Source: an uncultured Bacteroidales bacterium (GTDB lineage: Bacteria; Bacteroidota; Bacteroidia; Bacteroidales; UBA932). From it: DNA of 9,263 bases. A program made the translations under genes and the position numbers. Position 1 is the stretch's first letter; each line of letters starts with the position of its first letter. This document shows, one piece after another, positions 1 to 6,807 of this stretch. The stretch is from NCBI GenBank assembly GCA_946184255.1, contig CAMHFA010000027.1, positions 1-9,263 of the forward strand. The letters run 5' to 3'. The notes below the pieces were generated by a model. The model saw nothing but the letters and a program-made list of their open reading frames with translations, ran no database searches and was not told the DNA's origin.

Positions 1-459
1 TAAGGATGGGTTCCATCTGGTAAGAAGGCTGTCAGTCCCTTCGTGTATCACCTCGAGGTAGTGTGGATTGCCGGTCAACCTGTAGCCTTGTCCAAAACTG
101 GACATAAGCATGAATCCAAGGTCGTGGGTATTGGTCAGTTTCCTGGCAGGTTCGACCCTGGCGGTAAATTCTTCTGCGTAGTTGCGGAAATCCTGACGCC
201 CCGTCTCTTCATACAGCATCCAAAGAACCCCGGGGAAGAATCCTGATACCCATCCTGAATATGTGGTTGTCTTAAGTTGCCCGTCCTCCCATGTCCGTGG
301 AAGTACGGCATCTTTGTCTTGAAGGTTCTTTGCAAGGATGACAGCCTGAGTCTCTGCTCTTTCCAAGCCACGGTCGATCATCTCTTGAATGGATTCGCGA
401 GTATCGGGAGGGAATGAATTGAACAATAATCCCAACAGGACTGTCAGAAAGAATCTCAC
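1..459 (-). CDS. GH88 unsaturated glucuronyl hydrolase, N-terminal part (cut by window edge)
   Basis: Glycoside hydrolase family 88 enzymes remove the unsaturated uronic acid from oligosaccharides released by polysaccharide lyases, for example from chondroitin, hyaluronan or heparin. The first 153 residues are visible; the gene runs off the left edge. The match rests on residues about 65-153: a TYSGWVSGFFPG segment, then WMLYEETG, then THDLGFMLMSSFGQGYRLTG, a pattern I recognise from Bacteroides GH88 proteins. Asp113 in THDLGF is the probable equivalent of the catalytic Asp88 of the Bacillus GL1 enzyme (from memory, not aligned). The N-terminus MRFFLTVLLGLLF looks like a signal sequence, suggesting a periplasmic enzyme; no lipobox cysteine is seen. 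The start is a GTG whose bases overlap the upstream stop codon (GTGA, 4-nt overlap), which implies translational coupling to the transporter gene. The next ATG (residue 27) would remove the signal sequence, so GTG is preferred. Third gene of the hpt-adk operon. Confidence 0.8.
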   Translation of the reverse strand, partial: MRFFLTVLLGLLFNSFPPDTRESIQEMIDRGLERAETQAVILAKNLQDKDAVLPRTWEDGQLKTTTYSGWVSGFFPGVLWMLYEETGRQDFRNYAEEFTARVEPARKLTNTHDLGFMLMSSFGQGYRLTGNPHYLEVIHEGTDSLLTRWNPSL

Positions 460-2135
460 TTCGCCTTGAATTTACTCTCTACGCCCAAACGTGCCTCAAC
501 CACATTTATGATGTAGTCTCCCGTCTTCTCAAACTCGCTGGCGAGGTCGATGACAAGGGCTGAACTCTCGTAAGAATCGATGTCCAGAACTCCGCTGTTT
601 TTCAGCTTATCTCGTTCAGCATTGATCTTTCCTTCAAGTTCATCTGAGATTACGATGTCATAATCGTCCTTGCGGCCGGAAAGGATAGTATCCATCCTGG
701 AAAGGGCTTCTCCGACCAGAGAGTACAGGGTGGCTATTCCTTCCTCCTGCTCTGTGGTGAGGGCAGTCTTGTTGTCCCTGCCCCTCTTAATGATCTTGGC
801 TATGTTCAGGCAGCTGTCACCGATGCTCTCGAGCTCTCCGATCTGACGGAACATGGAGCGGATTTTGTCCTTGGATTCATCGGAGAGGTGAGCGTCAGCA
901 ACTTGGCTCAGGTAATGGCCGATTTCATTCTCCATGGAATCACTGATGCCTTCGTATTTGACGACCCTTTCGAATATCTCCTTGAATCTGTCATCGTCGC
1001 CCGACTCGTGCAGGTCCTTGAGCATGCCGTACATCCTGTTCATCCTTTCACTGAACAGGGAGATTTCCTTCTGCGCCTGGAGTATGGAGATTTCAGGGGT
1101 CTTCATCAGACCACCGCGGATGTACATTAGACGGGACTCTTCATCTTCTTCTGTCGTCTTGGGCTTTATCAGGCTACACACTATCTTCTCGATTTGCGGG
1201 ATGAATCCGATCAACAGGGCAGTGTTGATTACATTGAAGGCAGTGTGGAACATGGCCAGGGCGAAAGAGAGTTTCGCTGAGCTCTGAGACGAGGCCGTGG
1301 GATCGAGTCCAACGAGGGAACAGACCATCCTCACGAAGGGGAAGAAGACTATAAGTACCCAGATTACACCGAAGACATTGAACAGGAGGTGGGCAAGAGC
1401 TGCCCTTCGGGCCTGTGTGTTGGCTGATAGGGCGGCTATGTTGGCCGTGAGGGTTGTTCCAATGTTCTCACCCATGACAAGTGCGATACCCTGGAAGATA
1501 GTTATCGCGCCGGTTGTGCAGAGAACCATGGTGATGGCCATCAGTGCAGCCGATGATTGGGCGATGCATGTCAGGATGGAACCGATAAGGAGGAACAGGA
1601 GGATAGTCCAGTAGCTTCCCGAATCGAACGACGAGAAGAAATCAACCACTGCCGGTTTATTGGCAAGGTCCATTTCAATGCCTGTGGTTTTCAGCATTCC
1701 AAGGGCAAAGAGGAGGAAAGACAGACCGAACAGGAAGTCTCCTACGTAACGGTGCTTGCCCAACTGGATCAGGATTATTCCTATCAGGAATGCCGGCCAG
1801 ACGAGGGTGGTTACATTGAATGAAAAACCAGCGGACATGATCCAGGCAGACATCGTGGTGCCAATGTTGGCTCCCATGATGATCGATATTGCCTGGGCAA
1901 GGGTGAGCAGGGCTGCATTTACAAAGGACACCGTCATGACGGTGGTAGCTGCAGAAGACTGGACGGCTACCGTCACCAGGGCTCCGGTGGCTACTCCGGA
2001 AAACCGGTTCGTGGTCATCTTGCCCAGCAAATGGCGCAACTGAGGTCCCGCCATTTTCTGGAGGGCCTCGCTCATCACCTTCATTCCGTAGATGAGCAGG
2101 GCTATCGAGCCAAGGAGTTTCAGGGCGATGAGCAT
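456..2135 (-). CDS. Na+/phosphate cotransporter family protein with C-terminal PhoU domain
   Basis: A 559-residue inner-membrane protein of the Na/Pi-cotransporter II (NptA/PNaS) family, which in characterised members moves phosphate with sodium. The membrane part (residues 1 to about 320) contains the family's inverted repeat: QSSAATT at 59-65 followed by GANIGTT at 88-94, and QSSAALM at 193-199 followed by GENIGTT at 222-228. These QSS and G-x-NIGTT motifs are the substrate-site signature. About eight or nine hydrophobic segments can be counted. Residues about 350-550 are a cytoplasmic helical PhoU-like domain with its paired acidic motifs ELESIGD (434-440) and FEKTGD (535-540); this arrangement is common in bacterial family members and may serve as a regulatory sensor. 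Length is normal and nothing is missing. The ATG lies 4 nt after the hpt-adk stop, so the genes are co-transcribed. Whether the substrate is phosphate or another anion cannot be decided from sequence. Confidence 0.93.
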   Translation of the reverse strand: MLIALKLLGSIALLIYGMKVMSEALQKMAGPQLRHLLGKMTTNRFSGVATGALVTVAVQSSAATTVMTVSFVNAALLTLAQAISIIMGANIGTTMSAWIMSAGFSFNVTTLVWPAFLIGIILIQLGKHRYVGDFLFGLSFLLFALGMLKTTGIEMDLANKPAVVDFFSSFDSGSYWTILLFLLIGSILTCIAQSSAALMAITMVLCTTGAITIFQGIALVMGENIGTTLTANIAALSANTQARRAALAHLLFNVFGVIWVLIVFFPFVRMVCSLVGLDPTASSQSSAKLSFALAMFHTAFNVINTALLIGFIPQIEKIVCSLIKPKTTEEDEESRLMYIRGGLMKTPEISILQAQKEISLFSERMNRMYGMLKDLHESGDDDRFKEIFERVVKYEGISDSMENEIGHYLSQVADAHLSDESKDKIRSMFRQIGELESIGDSCLNIAKIIKRGRDNKTALTTEQEEGIATLYSLVGEALSRMDTILSGRKDDYDIVISDELEGKINAERDKLKNSGVLDIDSYESSALVIDLASEFEKTGDYIINVVEARLGVESKFKAK

Positions 2136-2139
2136 GGGA

Positions 2140-3255
2140 CTAGATCTTTTCCATCAATGCAGAAATGCGGTCACGGACTTCTTCGATTGTTCCGATGCCA
2201 TCTATCTCGTTGTAAGCTCCGGTCTTTTTGTAGAATTCCACAAGAGGTTCTGTCTTTTCGTGGTAGGTCTTGATCCTGTTCGCGATGGTCTCATCAGATG
2301 CATCATCTGCGCGGCCCTCTATTGCGGCACGGTGACGGATCCTCTCCTTGATCATCTCGTCAGGGATCATCAGGGACACGACTCCACTGACTTTCTCGCC
2401 TTTTTTCGCAAGCATCCTGTCAAGGGCTTCGGCTTGTGCAATAGTACGGGGGAAGCCATCGAGGAGGAAGCCGGAAACGCCTTCCACTGTGTTGAACTTG
2501 TTCTCGATCATGCCTTCGACTATTTCGTCAGGCACAAGGTTACCGCCTTCGATCAAGGCCTTGGCCTTGAGCCCAAGTTCGCTTCCCTTGGCCATCTCAC
2601 CGCGCAGAAGGTCTCCGGTGGAGATGTGGCACAGGTTGAACCTTTCCGCCATGGAAGCGGCCTGGGTGCCTTTGCCCGCACCCGGAGGGCCGAAAAGAAT
2701 GTAGTATTTCATATTATTGTCCAAAACATAAATATCCTTGAAGTTCCTTCCAAGCCCATCATAGTCCAGACCGAACCCGACAATGAAATCGTCAGGAATG
2801 TTCATTCCGACATAATCTATTTTCTTGTCGAGTTTGTAGCATCCCGGCTTGAAAAGCATGGTGCAGATCCTGGTCTCAGTTGCTCCGTTGGCCTCCATCA
2901 TCTTGATAAGATTGGCTATCGTCCTTCCTGAGTCGATGATGTCTTCAACAACGATGACCCTCTTGCCCCTCACGCTACCTGTCATTCCGATTATGTCCCT
3001 GACCTCTCCGGTTGACTGCATCCCAACGTAGGAGGAGAGCTTTATGCAGACAATCTCACAATTGAAGGTGAGACGCTTCATGAGTTCTGCGGTGAACAGG
3101 ATTGAACCGTTAAGGACGCAGAGCAGGACCGGGACGTCCTTTGATCCATTAAAATCGTTGTTGATCTTGATTGCCACCTGGTCAATGGCTTCTTCGATTT
3201 TTTCGTAGTCGATGAAAGGGCGGAAAGATTTGTCGTGGAGTCTGATGTTGCTCAT
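2140..3255 (-). CDS. hpt-adk: Bifunctional hypoxanthine phosphoribosyltransferase / adenylate kinase fusion
   Basis: A 371-residue cytosolic protein with two complete enzyme domains. Residues 1-178 are a HPRT, which makes IMP or GMP from a purine base and PRPP: LNGS loop at 48-51, flexible loop around SSYVGMQSTGEV (74-85), PRPP motif VIVVEDIIDSGRT at 100-112, and the base-binding FIVGFGLDYDGLGRN at 157-171. Residues 182-371 are an adenylate kinase, which interconverts AMP, ADP and ATP: P-loop GPPGAGKGT at 189-197, AMP-site HISTGDLLR at 210-218, GFLLDGFPRT at 262-271, and a short LID with GRADD at 314-318, as in the roughly 190-residue short-type kinases. The junction VLDN-NMKYYILFGPP leaves practically no linker. 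Met182 (codon 2710-2712) sits where a stand-alone Adk would start, so the fusion looks like an in-frame joining of neighbouring hpt and adk genes; internal initiation at Met182 remains possible. First gene of a three-gene operon. Confidence 0.95.
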   Translation of the reverse strand: MSNIRLHDKSFRPFIDYEKIEEAIDQVAIKINNDFNGSKDVPVLLCVLNGSILFTAELMKRLTFNCEIVCIKLSSYVGMQSTGEVRDIIGMTGSVRGKRVIVVEDIIDSGRTIANLIKMMEANGATETRICTMLFKPGCYKLDKKIDYVGMNIPDDFIVGFGLDYDGLGRNFKDIYVLDNNMKYYILFGPPGAGKGTQAASMAERFNLCHISTGDLLRGEMAKGSELGLKAKALIEGGNLVPDEIVEGMIENKFNTVEGVSGFLLDGFPRTIAQAEALDRMLAKKGEKVSGVVSLMIPDEMIKERIRHRAAIEGRADDASDETIANRIKTYHEKTEPLVEFYKKTGAYNEIDGIGTIEEVRDRISALMEKI

Positions 3256-3258
3256 TGC

Positions 3259-3274
3259 TTGCAGATTTTTGCAA
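3259..3274. repeat. Short inverted repeat in the hpt-adk leader
   Basis: TTGCA (3259-3263) and TGCAA (3270-3274) are perfect complements separated by six bases, ending 3 nt before the hpt-adk start codon and lying downstream of the predicted -7 element. In RNA this would be a weak 5-bp hairpin close to the ribosome landing site; in DNA it could be a small operator half-site pair. Such short repeats occur by chance, so the function is open. Confidence 0.3.
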
Positions 3275-3277
3275 TAA

Positions 3278-3285
3278 CAAAAATA
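3278..3285 (-). promoter_or_regulatory. Predicted Bacteroidetes-type -7 element for the hpt-adk operon
   Basis: Read on the minus strand this is TATTTTTG, an exact match to the Bacteroidetes -7 consensus TAnnTTTG. It lies 22 nt upstream of the hpt-adk ATG, leaving a short leader. No good TTTG is found at the -33 position; the nearest sequence is TTCTG at 3304-3308, so the upstream half is weak. A T-rich tract lies between the two. This is the only plausible promoter seen for the three-gene left operon. Confidence 0.5.
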
Positions 3286-3324
3286 CTACATTCCTTAAAA
3301 AAACAGAAATAATCCCCCAGTGTT

Positions 3325-3347
3325 TTATTAACAATCCTTGTTATTAA
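3325..3347. promoter_or_regulatory. Near-perfect palindrome overlapping the -33 site (candidate operator)
   Basis: The arms TTATTAACAA (3325-3334) and TTGTTATTAA (3338-3347) pair at 9 of 10 positions around a TCC spacer. The site covers the -33 element (about 3337-3340) of the rightward promoter and lies about 40 bp upstream of the leftward -7 element. A dimeric regulator bound here would be expected to block the rightward gene and might affect the leftward operon. No regulator gene is in the window. It is AT-rich, which raises the chance of coincidence. It is not followed by a T run in either direction and is upstream of both genes, so it is unlikely to be a terminator. Confidence 0.45.
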
Positions 3348-3367
3348 TTTCCTGTCTCCTAAATTTG
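3337..3367 (+). promoter_or_regulatory. Predicted Bacteroidetes-type promoter for the HHH/barrel gene
   Basis: TAAATTTG at 3360-3367 fits the -7 consensus TAnnTTTG exactly. CTTG at 3337-3340 fits the -33 TTTG at three of four bases, with a 19-nt spacer, inside the usual range. Transcription would start near 3372, giving a leader of about 20 nt. The leader has no Shine-Dalgarno sequence but is A-rich just before the ATG, which is common in Bacteroidetes. Confidence 0.6.
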
Positions 3368-3390
3368 CCCCTGACCAAAACAATTATCGC

Positions 3391-5160
3391 ATGAAAGACT
3401 TCATCAAAAAACTTCTTTATATCGTCATAGATGTCCTTCCATTGGCCTTCATGACGGTTCCCGTCGCTGGCCAATCAGACAGTCAGATGAGGGCGGTTAT
3501 GGCTATGGTCGGTGCTTCTTCAGAAGAGGAACTCGACGAGCAGGAAATGGAACGTTTCGACCATTTCCTTTCCCATCCCCTCCGGATCAATATTGACAGC
3601 CGTTCCAAATTGCTGTCAAGCGGACTTATGAGCCGTTACCAGGTAGCCAGCCTCGAGGATTATCGGTCCCGCAACGGTGACGTACTGTCATTCTCCGAAC
3701 TATCAATGATAGAAGGATTCAATCCTGAATATGTCGCTGCGCTGAAGCCGTTCCTGTCCCTGGCGGGGCATGGTCGGCCGGGAGAGATTCCGGACAGTTC
3801 CATCTCTGTGCGGAACGACGCCATGGCCAGGGTGACTGTAAAAGCTGACGGCTTGAATTATGGGGCAAAGTACAGATTGACATATGGCGAGAAAGCAGAA
3901 TTGATGGCAGCTGGAAAAACACCTTCCTCATGGTCGGCCGGAATGGTTTTCTATGGCAGCAGAAGAGCCTGGAAAGCAGTTATGGGTGATTATAACCTGA
4001 GATTCGGCCAGGGGCTGACTATGTGGAGCGGGCTGTCTCTGACAGGATTCTCCTCCTCGTCATCATTCTACAGGAGGCCTACGGGACTTTCTCCGTCATT
4101 CTCATGGTCTGGGATTGGATCACACCGTGGAGTCGCTGCCGATTGCCAGATCGGCAGAGTTGTCCTTACCTCATTCACATCGTTTCCTGGATTGAGGGAC
4201 CTTTGTGATGGCAGAAAATGCCATGTGTCATTTCTTGGTGGGGTAAACCTTGGTTATTTCGGAAGGAATGGCCAGATTTCAGTCACGGCTTTCGGGGAGA
4301 GGGGAGGAGGGGCCGTTTCAGCTGACTTCTGGTTTAATCATAAAGGATTTGACTCTTTCGGAGAGGCTGCCTTCGACTTTGCTTCGGATAAGATTGCAGT
4401 CACAGCAGGTTCGGTCATTCCCTTGGGTGGAGGCTGGAAACTCAGCGGTGTGGCCAGGTACTATCCTTCCGATTATAAGCAGGAATACTCAGGAGGGGTC
4501 AGGAGTTGGACCAGGACTTCAGATGAGATAGGAGCTGCCTTTGGATTGGAAAGGTATGGCTTCCGGTTGACAGGTGACTTCGCCCATAAAGATTCCGGCA
4601 GGGAAGTGAGACAGTGCAAGGTTCTGGCGATTTTACCTCTTCAGGTTTGCAAGACAGTCGTACTCTCATTCCGATTAACTGAACGGTACAGGCCTTATGA
4701 AGAGTTACTCAAGTTCAAGACGGGAGGGAGAATGGATATTGACTGGTCAAGTTCAGGTATCTCCGCCAGGTATGGAGAGTCGGAAGGTAATGCTTGGAAA
4801 GCACGGTGCAGGGTCGAAGGATTGTTGTGCCGTTCATCTTCAGGACTTGCTTACCTGGAAATGGGTCGGAAGACAGAGACCTTATCCGCATACGTCCGTG
4901 GAACTGTGTTTTTGGTAGATAATTGGGACGACAGGATCTATTCCTACGAAAGGGATGTTCCTGGAAGTTTCACAGTGCCTGCATATTACGGCAGAGGTCT
5001 AAGCCTTTCGGCTACAGGAGGGTACCGGTTCCGTTTTGGAGAGAGGAAAAGAAAAACCCTGAAACTGAATATCAGGGTCTCTTCTGTTGCTTATCCGTTA
5101 ATGAAGGAACCAAAACCTTCGATTGTCCAGGCAAGGTTCCAGGCTTCTGCTTCGTTCTGA
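3391..5160 (+). CDS. Exported helix-hairpin-helix protein with beta-rich, probable outer-membrane barrel domain
   Basis: A 589-residue protein of a family often annotated as 'ComEA-like' or 'helix-hairpin-helix domain-containing' in Bacteroidetes; no function is established that I know of. A signal sequence covers about residues 1-28, ending near VPVAGQS. An acidic stretch (44-56) leads into the HHH region at 63-124: HPLRINI, then SRYQVASLEDYRSRNG, then LSFSELSMIEGFNPEYVAALKPFLSL, matching the family's usual 'HPLNLN ... LLEYR ... LQLVPGF' layout. Residues about 135-589 alternate polar and hydrophobic or aromatic residues as in beta strands, include GDYNLRFGQGLTMWSG at 199-214, and end in ARFQASASF, whose final Phe and alternating pattern resemble an outer-membrane barrel insertion signal. 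I infer a barrel with a periplasmic HHH domain; DNA binding is not shown. The gene has its own promoter, is divergent from hpt-adk, and is not in an operon. Confidence 0.75.
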   Translation: MKDFIKKLLYIVIDVLPLAFMTVPVAGQSDSQMRAVMAMVGASSEEELDEQEMERFDHFLSHPLRINIDSRSKLLSSGLMSRYQVASLEDYRSRNGDVLSFSELSMIEGFNPEYVAALKPFLSLAGHGRPGEIPDSSISVRNDAMARVTVKADGLNYGAKYRLTYGEKAELMAAGKTPSSWSAGMVFYGSRRAWKAVMGDYNLRFGQGLTMWSGLSLTGFSSSSSFYRRPTGLSPSFSWSGIGSHRGVAADCQIGRVVLTSFTSFPGLRDLCDGRKCHVSFLGGVNLGYFGRNGQISVTAFGERGGGAVSADFWFNHKGFDSFGEAAFDFASDKIAVTAGSVIPLGGGWKLSGVARYYPSDYKQEYSGGVRSWTRTSDEIGAAFGLERYGFRLTGDFAHKDSGREVRQCKVLAILPLQVCKTVVLSFRLTERYRPYEELLKFKTGGRMDIDWSSSGISARYGESEGNAWKARCRVEGLLCRSSSGLAYLEMGRKTETLSAYVRGTVFLVDNWDDRIYSYERDVPGSFTVPAYYGRGLSLSATGGYRFRFGERKRKTLKLNIRVSSVAYPLMKEPKPSIVQARFQASASF

Positions 5161-6789
5161 TTATTTTGAAGGAATCTTTATGACCTGTCCTTCCCTGATG
5201 CTCTCTCCGATTCCGTTGTACTTCATGATGGCGGAGGCAGAGACTCCGAACTGCTTGGAAATCTTGTAAAGGGTGTCTCCCTTCTTGACTTTGTAGGTGG
5301 TTCCTCCGGAAGAGGTTGAAGCAGCTGAAGCGGAAGTCTTGGGCTGTGATGATGAAGAGGACACGGCAGGACTGCCTCCCTTGTAGATGTAAAGCCTCTG
5401 TCCTACTCGTATCGTGTTGCTCCTCAAGTGGTTCCAGCTCTTGAGCTGAGCCACGGTAACATGATGCCTGGACGCGATTTTACCGAGGGAATCTCCACTT
5501 CTGACCTTGTAAGAGATCCGGCTTCCGGTAGAACTGCTTTCCGAAGTGCTCGGCTTTGAACTTACCAGCGTCTGGGGATTCAGGAATTCTTCAGCGCGGT
5601 AAGTGTAGAGAGAGTCTTCGTTGGCAAGGAATGCACTGGTGTAATTATAAGGGATCCGGAGTACGTAGGGCTTGCTGTTTCCTGGAATTATGTCCTTGAT
5701 GTACTGGGGATTCAATCCCTTGAGTTCGTCGAAGGGAATCCCAACAAGTTCGCTGACCTGCTGGAGGTGAAGGTTCTTGTTGATCATGAAGGTGTCCACC
5801 TGGACCGGCAACTGTACGCTGTTGGGGACGATTCCATATTCCTTGCTGTAGTGGATTGCGTACATTGCTCCGACGAAGGCAGGGACATATCCCCTGGTCT
5901 CCCGGGGAAGATATTCATAGACCGACCAGAAATCCCTTTTGCCGCTCCTGCGGATCGCCTTGTTGACGTTGCCGGGGCCACAGTTGTAGGAAGAGATTGC
6001 CAGGTTCCAGTCGCCGAACAGGTTGTATGAATCTTCCAGGTATCTGGCCGCTGCATCGGATGATTTGAACGGGTCCAGCCTTTCGTCCACGAAGGAATTG
6101 ATTTCCAGACCGTAACTCTTGGCAGTCTTTGTCATGAACTGCCACATTCCCTTGGCACCGGCCCTTGAGACGGCGGTGGGGTTGAGGGCAGATTCGATGA
6201 TCGCTACATATTTCAATTCATCGGGGAGGTTGTACTGGCTGAAGGTCTCTTCGAATATGGGCATGTAGTACTGGCAGAGTCCAAGGATGTTGCTCATCTT
6301 TGAAGGCATCTTCTCGGAATAGAGCACCATGAAGTTGCGTACCTTCTCGTCGTAGGGGAGGGTTATGAAAGAATTCATGTTCTCCAGCCTTTCCTTCATG
6401 ACTGCGTCGGAGACATTGGAGGTGAAATGCACCGAGTCCATGTCGTACATCTCATTGCTGTTGTCCTCGTTGACCTGGCGGTGAAGGTACCAGATGTTCA
6501 GGAGACTGTCAGTGATTTCAGGACTGTAGTCCTCAGGATTGAGGCCGGCAGCTCCCTTGTCTTCATTCTCCTCGTAAATATCCAGCATCTCGTTGGCGAT
6601 GCTGTCCTTCAGAAGGATATCCTGGCGGAGTTCTTCTATGATTTTATTCAGTGAGTCTATTTGTACCTTCAGGCTGTCGTTCTCCTTTTTAGCCCTGTTC
6701 TTGAACAACACCTGGGCCTCGGCTCCGGTAGGGAGAAGAAGGAGCAGGGCTGCAGCCAGGGAGAGAATTATCAGTGTTTTTCTGTTCAT
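5161..6789 (-). CDS. MltD-like membrane-bound lytic murein transglycosylase with LysM domains
   Basis: A 542-residue exported enzyme that cleaves the peptidoglycan glycan strand, producing 1,6-anhydro-muropeptides. Order of parts: signal sequence 1-25, cut after AEA and lacking a lipobox cysteine; a probable coiled coil at about 33-76; the SLT (GH23) domain at about 170-320; a degenerate LysM-like segment at about 333-380; and two clear LysM domains at 425-469 (YKVRSGDSLGKIA) and 498-540 (YKVKKGDTLYKIS), separated by Ser-rich linkers. The catalytic acid is Glu199 in AIIESALNP, followed by GAKGMWQFM (211-219) and ISSYNCGPGNV (265-275), typical of the MltD branch. All key residues are present. 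It starts 18 nt after the DUF5683 stop and is the last gene of the parA operon seen here. Its stop codon abuts the stop of the convergent gene directly. Confidence 0.95.
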   Translation of the reverse strand: MNRKTLIILSLAAALLLLLPTGAEAQVLFKNRAKKENDSLKVQIDSLNKIIEELRQDILLKDSIANEMLDIYEENEDKGAAGLNPEDYSPEITDSLLNIWYLHRQVNEDNSNEMYDMDSVHFTSNVSDAVMKERLENMNSFITLPYDEKVRNFMVLYSEKMPSKMSNILGLCQYYMPIFEETFSQYNLPDELKYVAIIESALNPTAVSRAGAKGMWQFMTKTAKSYGLEINSFVDERLDPFKSSDAAARYLEDSYNLFGDWNLAISSYNCGPGNVNKAIRRSGKRDFWSVYEYLPRETRGYVPAFVGAMYAIHYSKEYGIVPNSVQLPVQVDTFMINKNLHLQQVSELVGIPFDELKGLNPQYIKDIIPGNSKPYVLRIPYNYTSAFLANEDSLYTYRAEEFLNPQTLVSSKPSTSESSSTGSRISYKVRSGDSLGKIASRHHVTVAQLKSWNHLRSNTIRVGQRLYIYKGGSPAVSSSSSQPKTSASAASTSSGGTTYKVKKGDTLYKISKQFGVSASAIMKYNGIGESIREGQVIKIPSK

Positions 6790-6807
6790 TCGTATCTATC
6801 CAACTAT

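Noticed and set aside
2710..2735. Separate promoter for adk inside the fusion gene
   Set aside because: The closest sequence (TATGTTTT on the minus strand) misses the final G of TAnnTTTG and I see no -33 partner.
2092..2931. Long plus-strand open frame (279 codons) opposite hpt-adk and the start of the transporter gene
   Set aside because: It is antisense to two well-supported genes, has no recognisable domain, promoter or signal, and its composition is what a mirrored coding frame would give.
5103..5140. Possible terminator hairpins near the convergent stops (GAAGG/CCTTC at 5103-5120 and GGAACC/GGTTCC at 5106-5140)
   Set aside because: The stems are only 5-6 bp, mutually exclusive, within coding sequence and lack a following T run.
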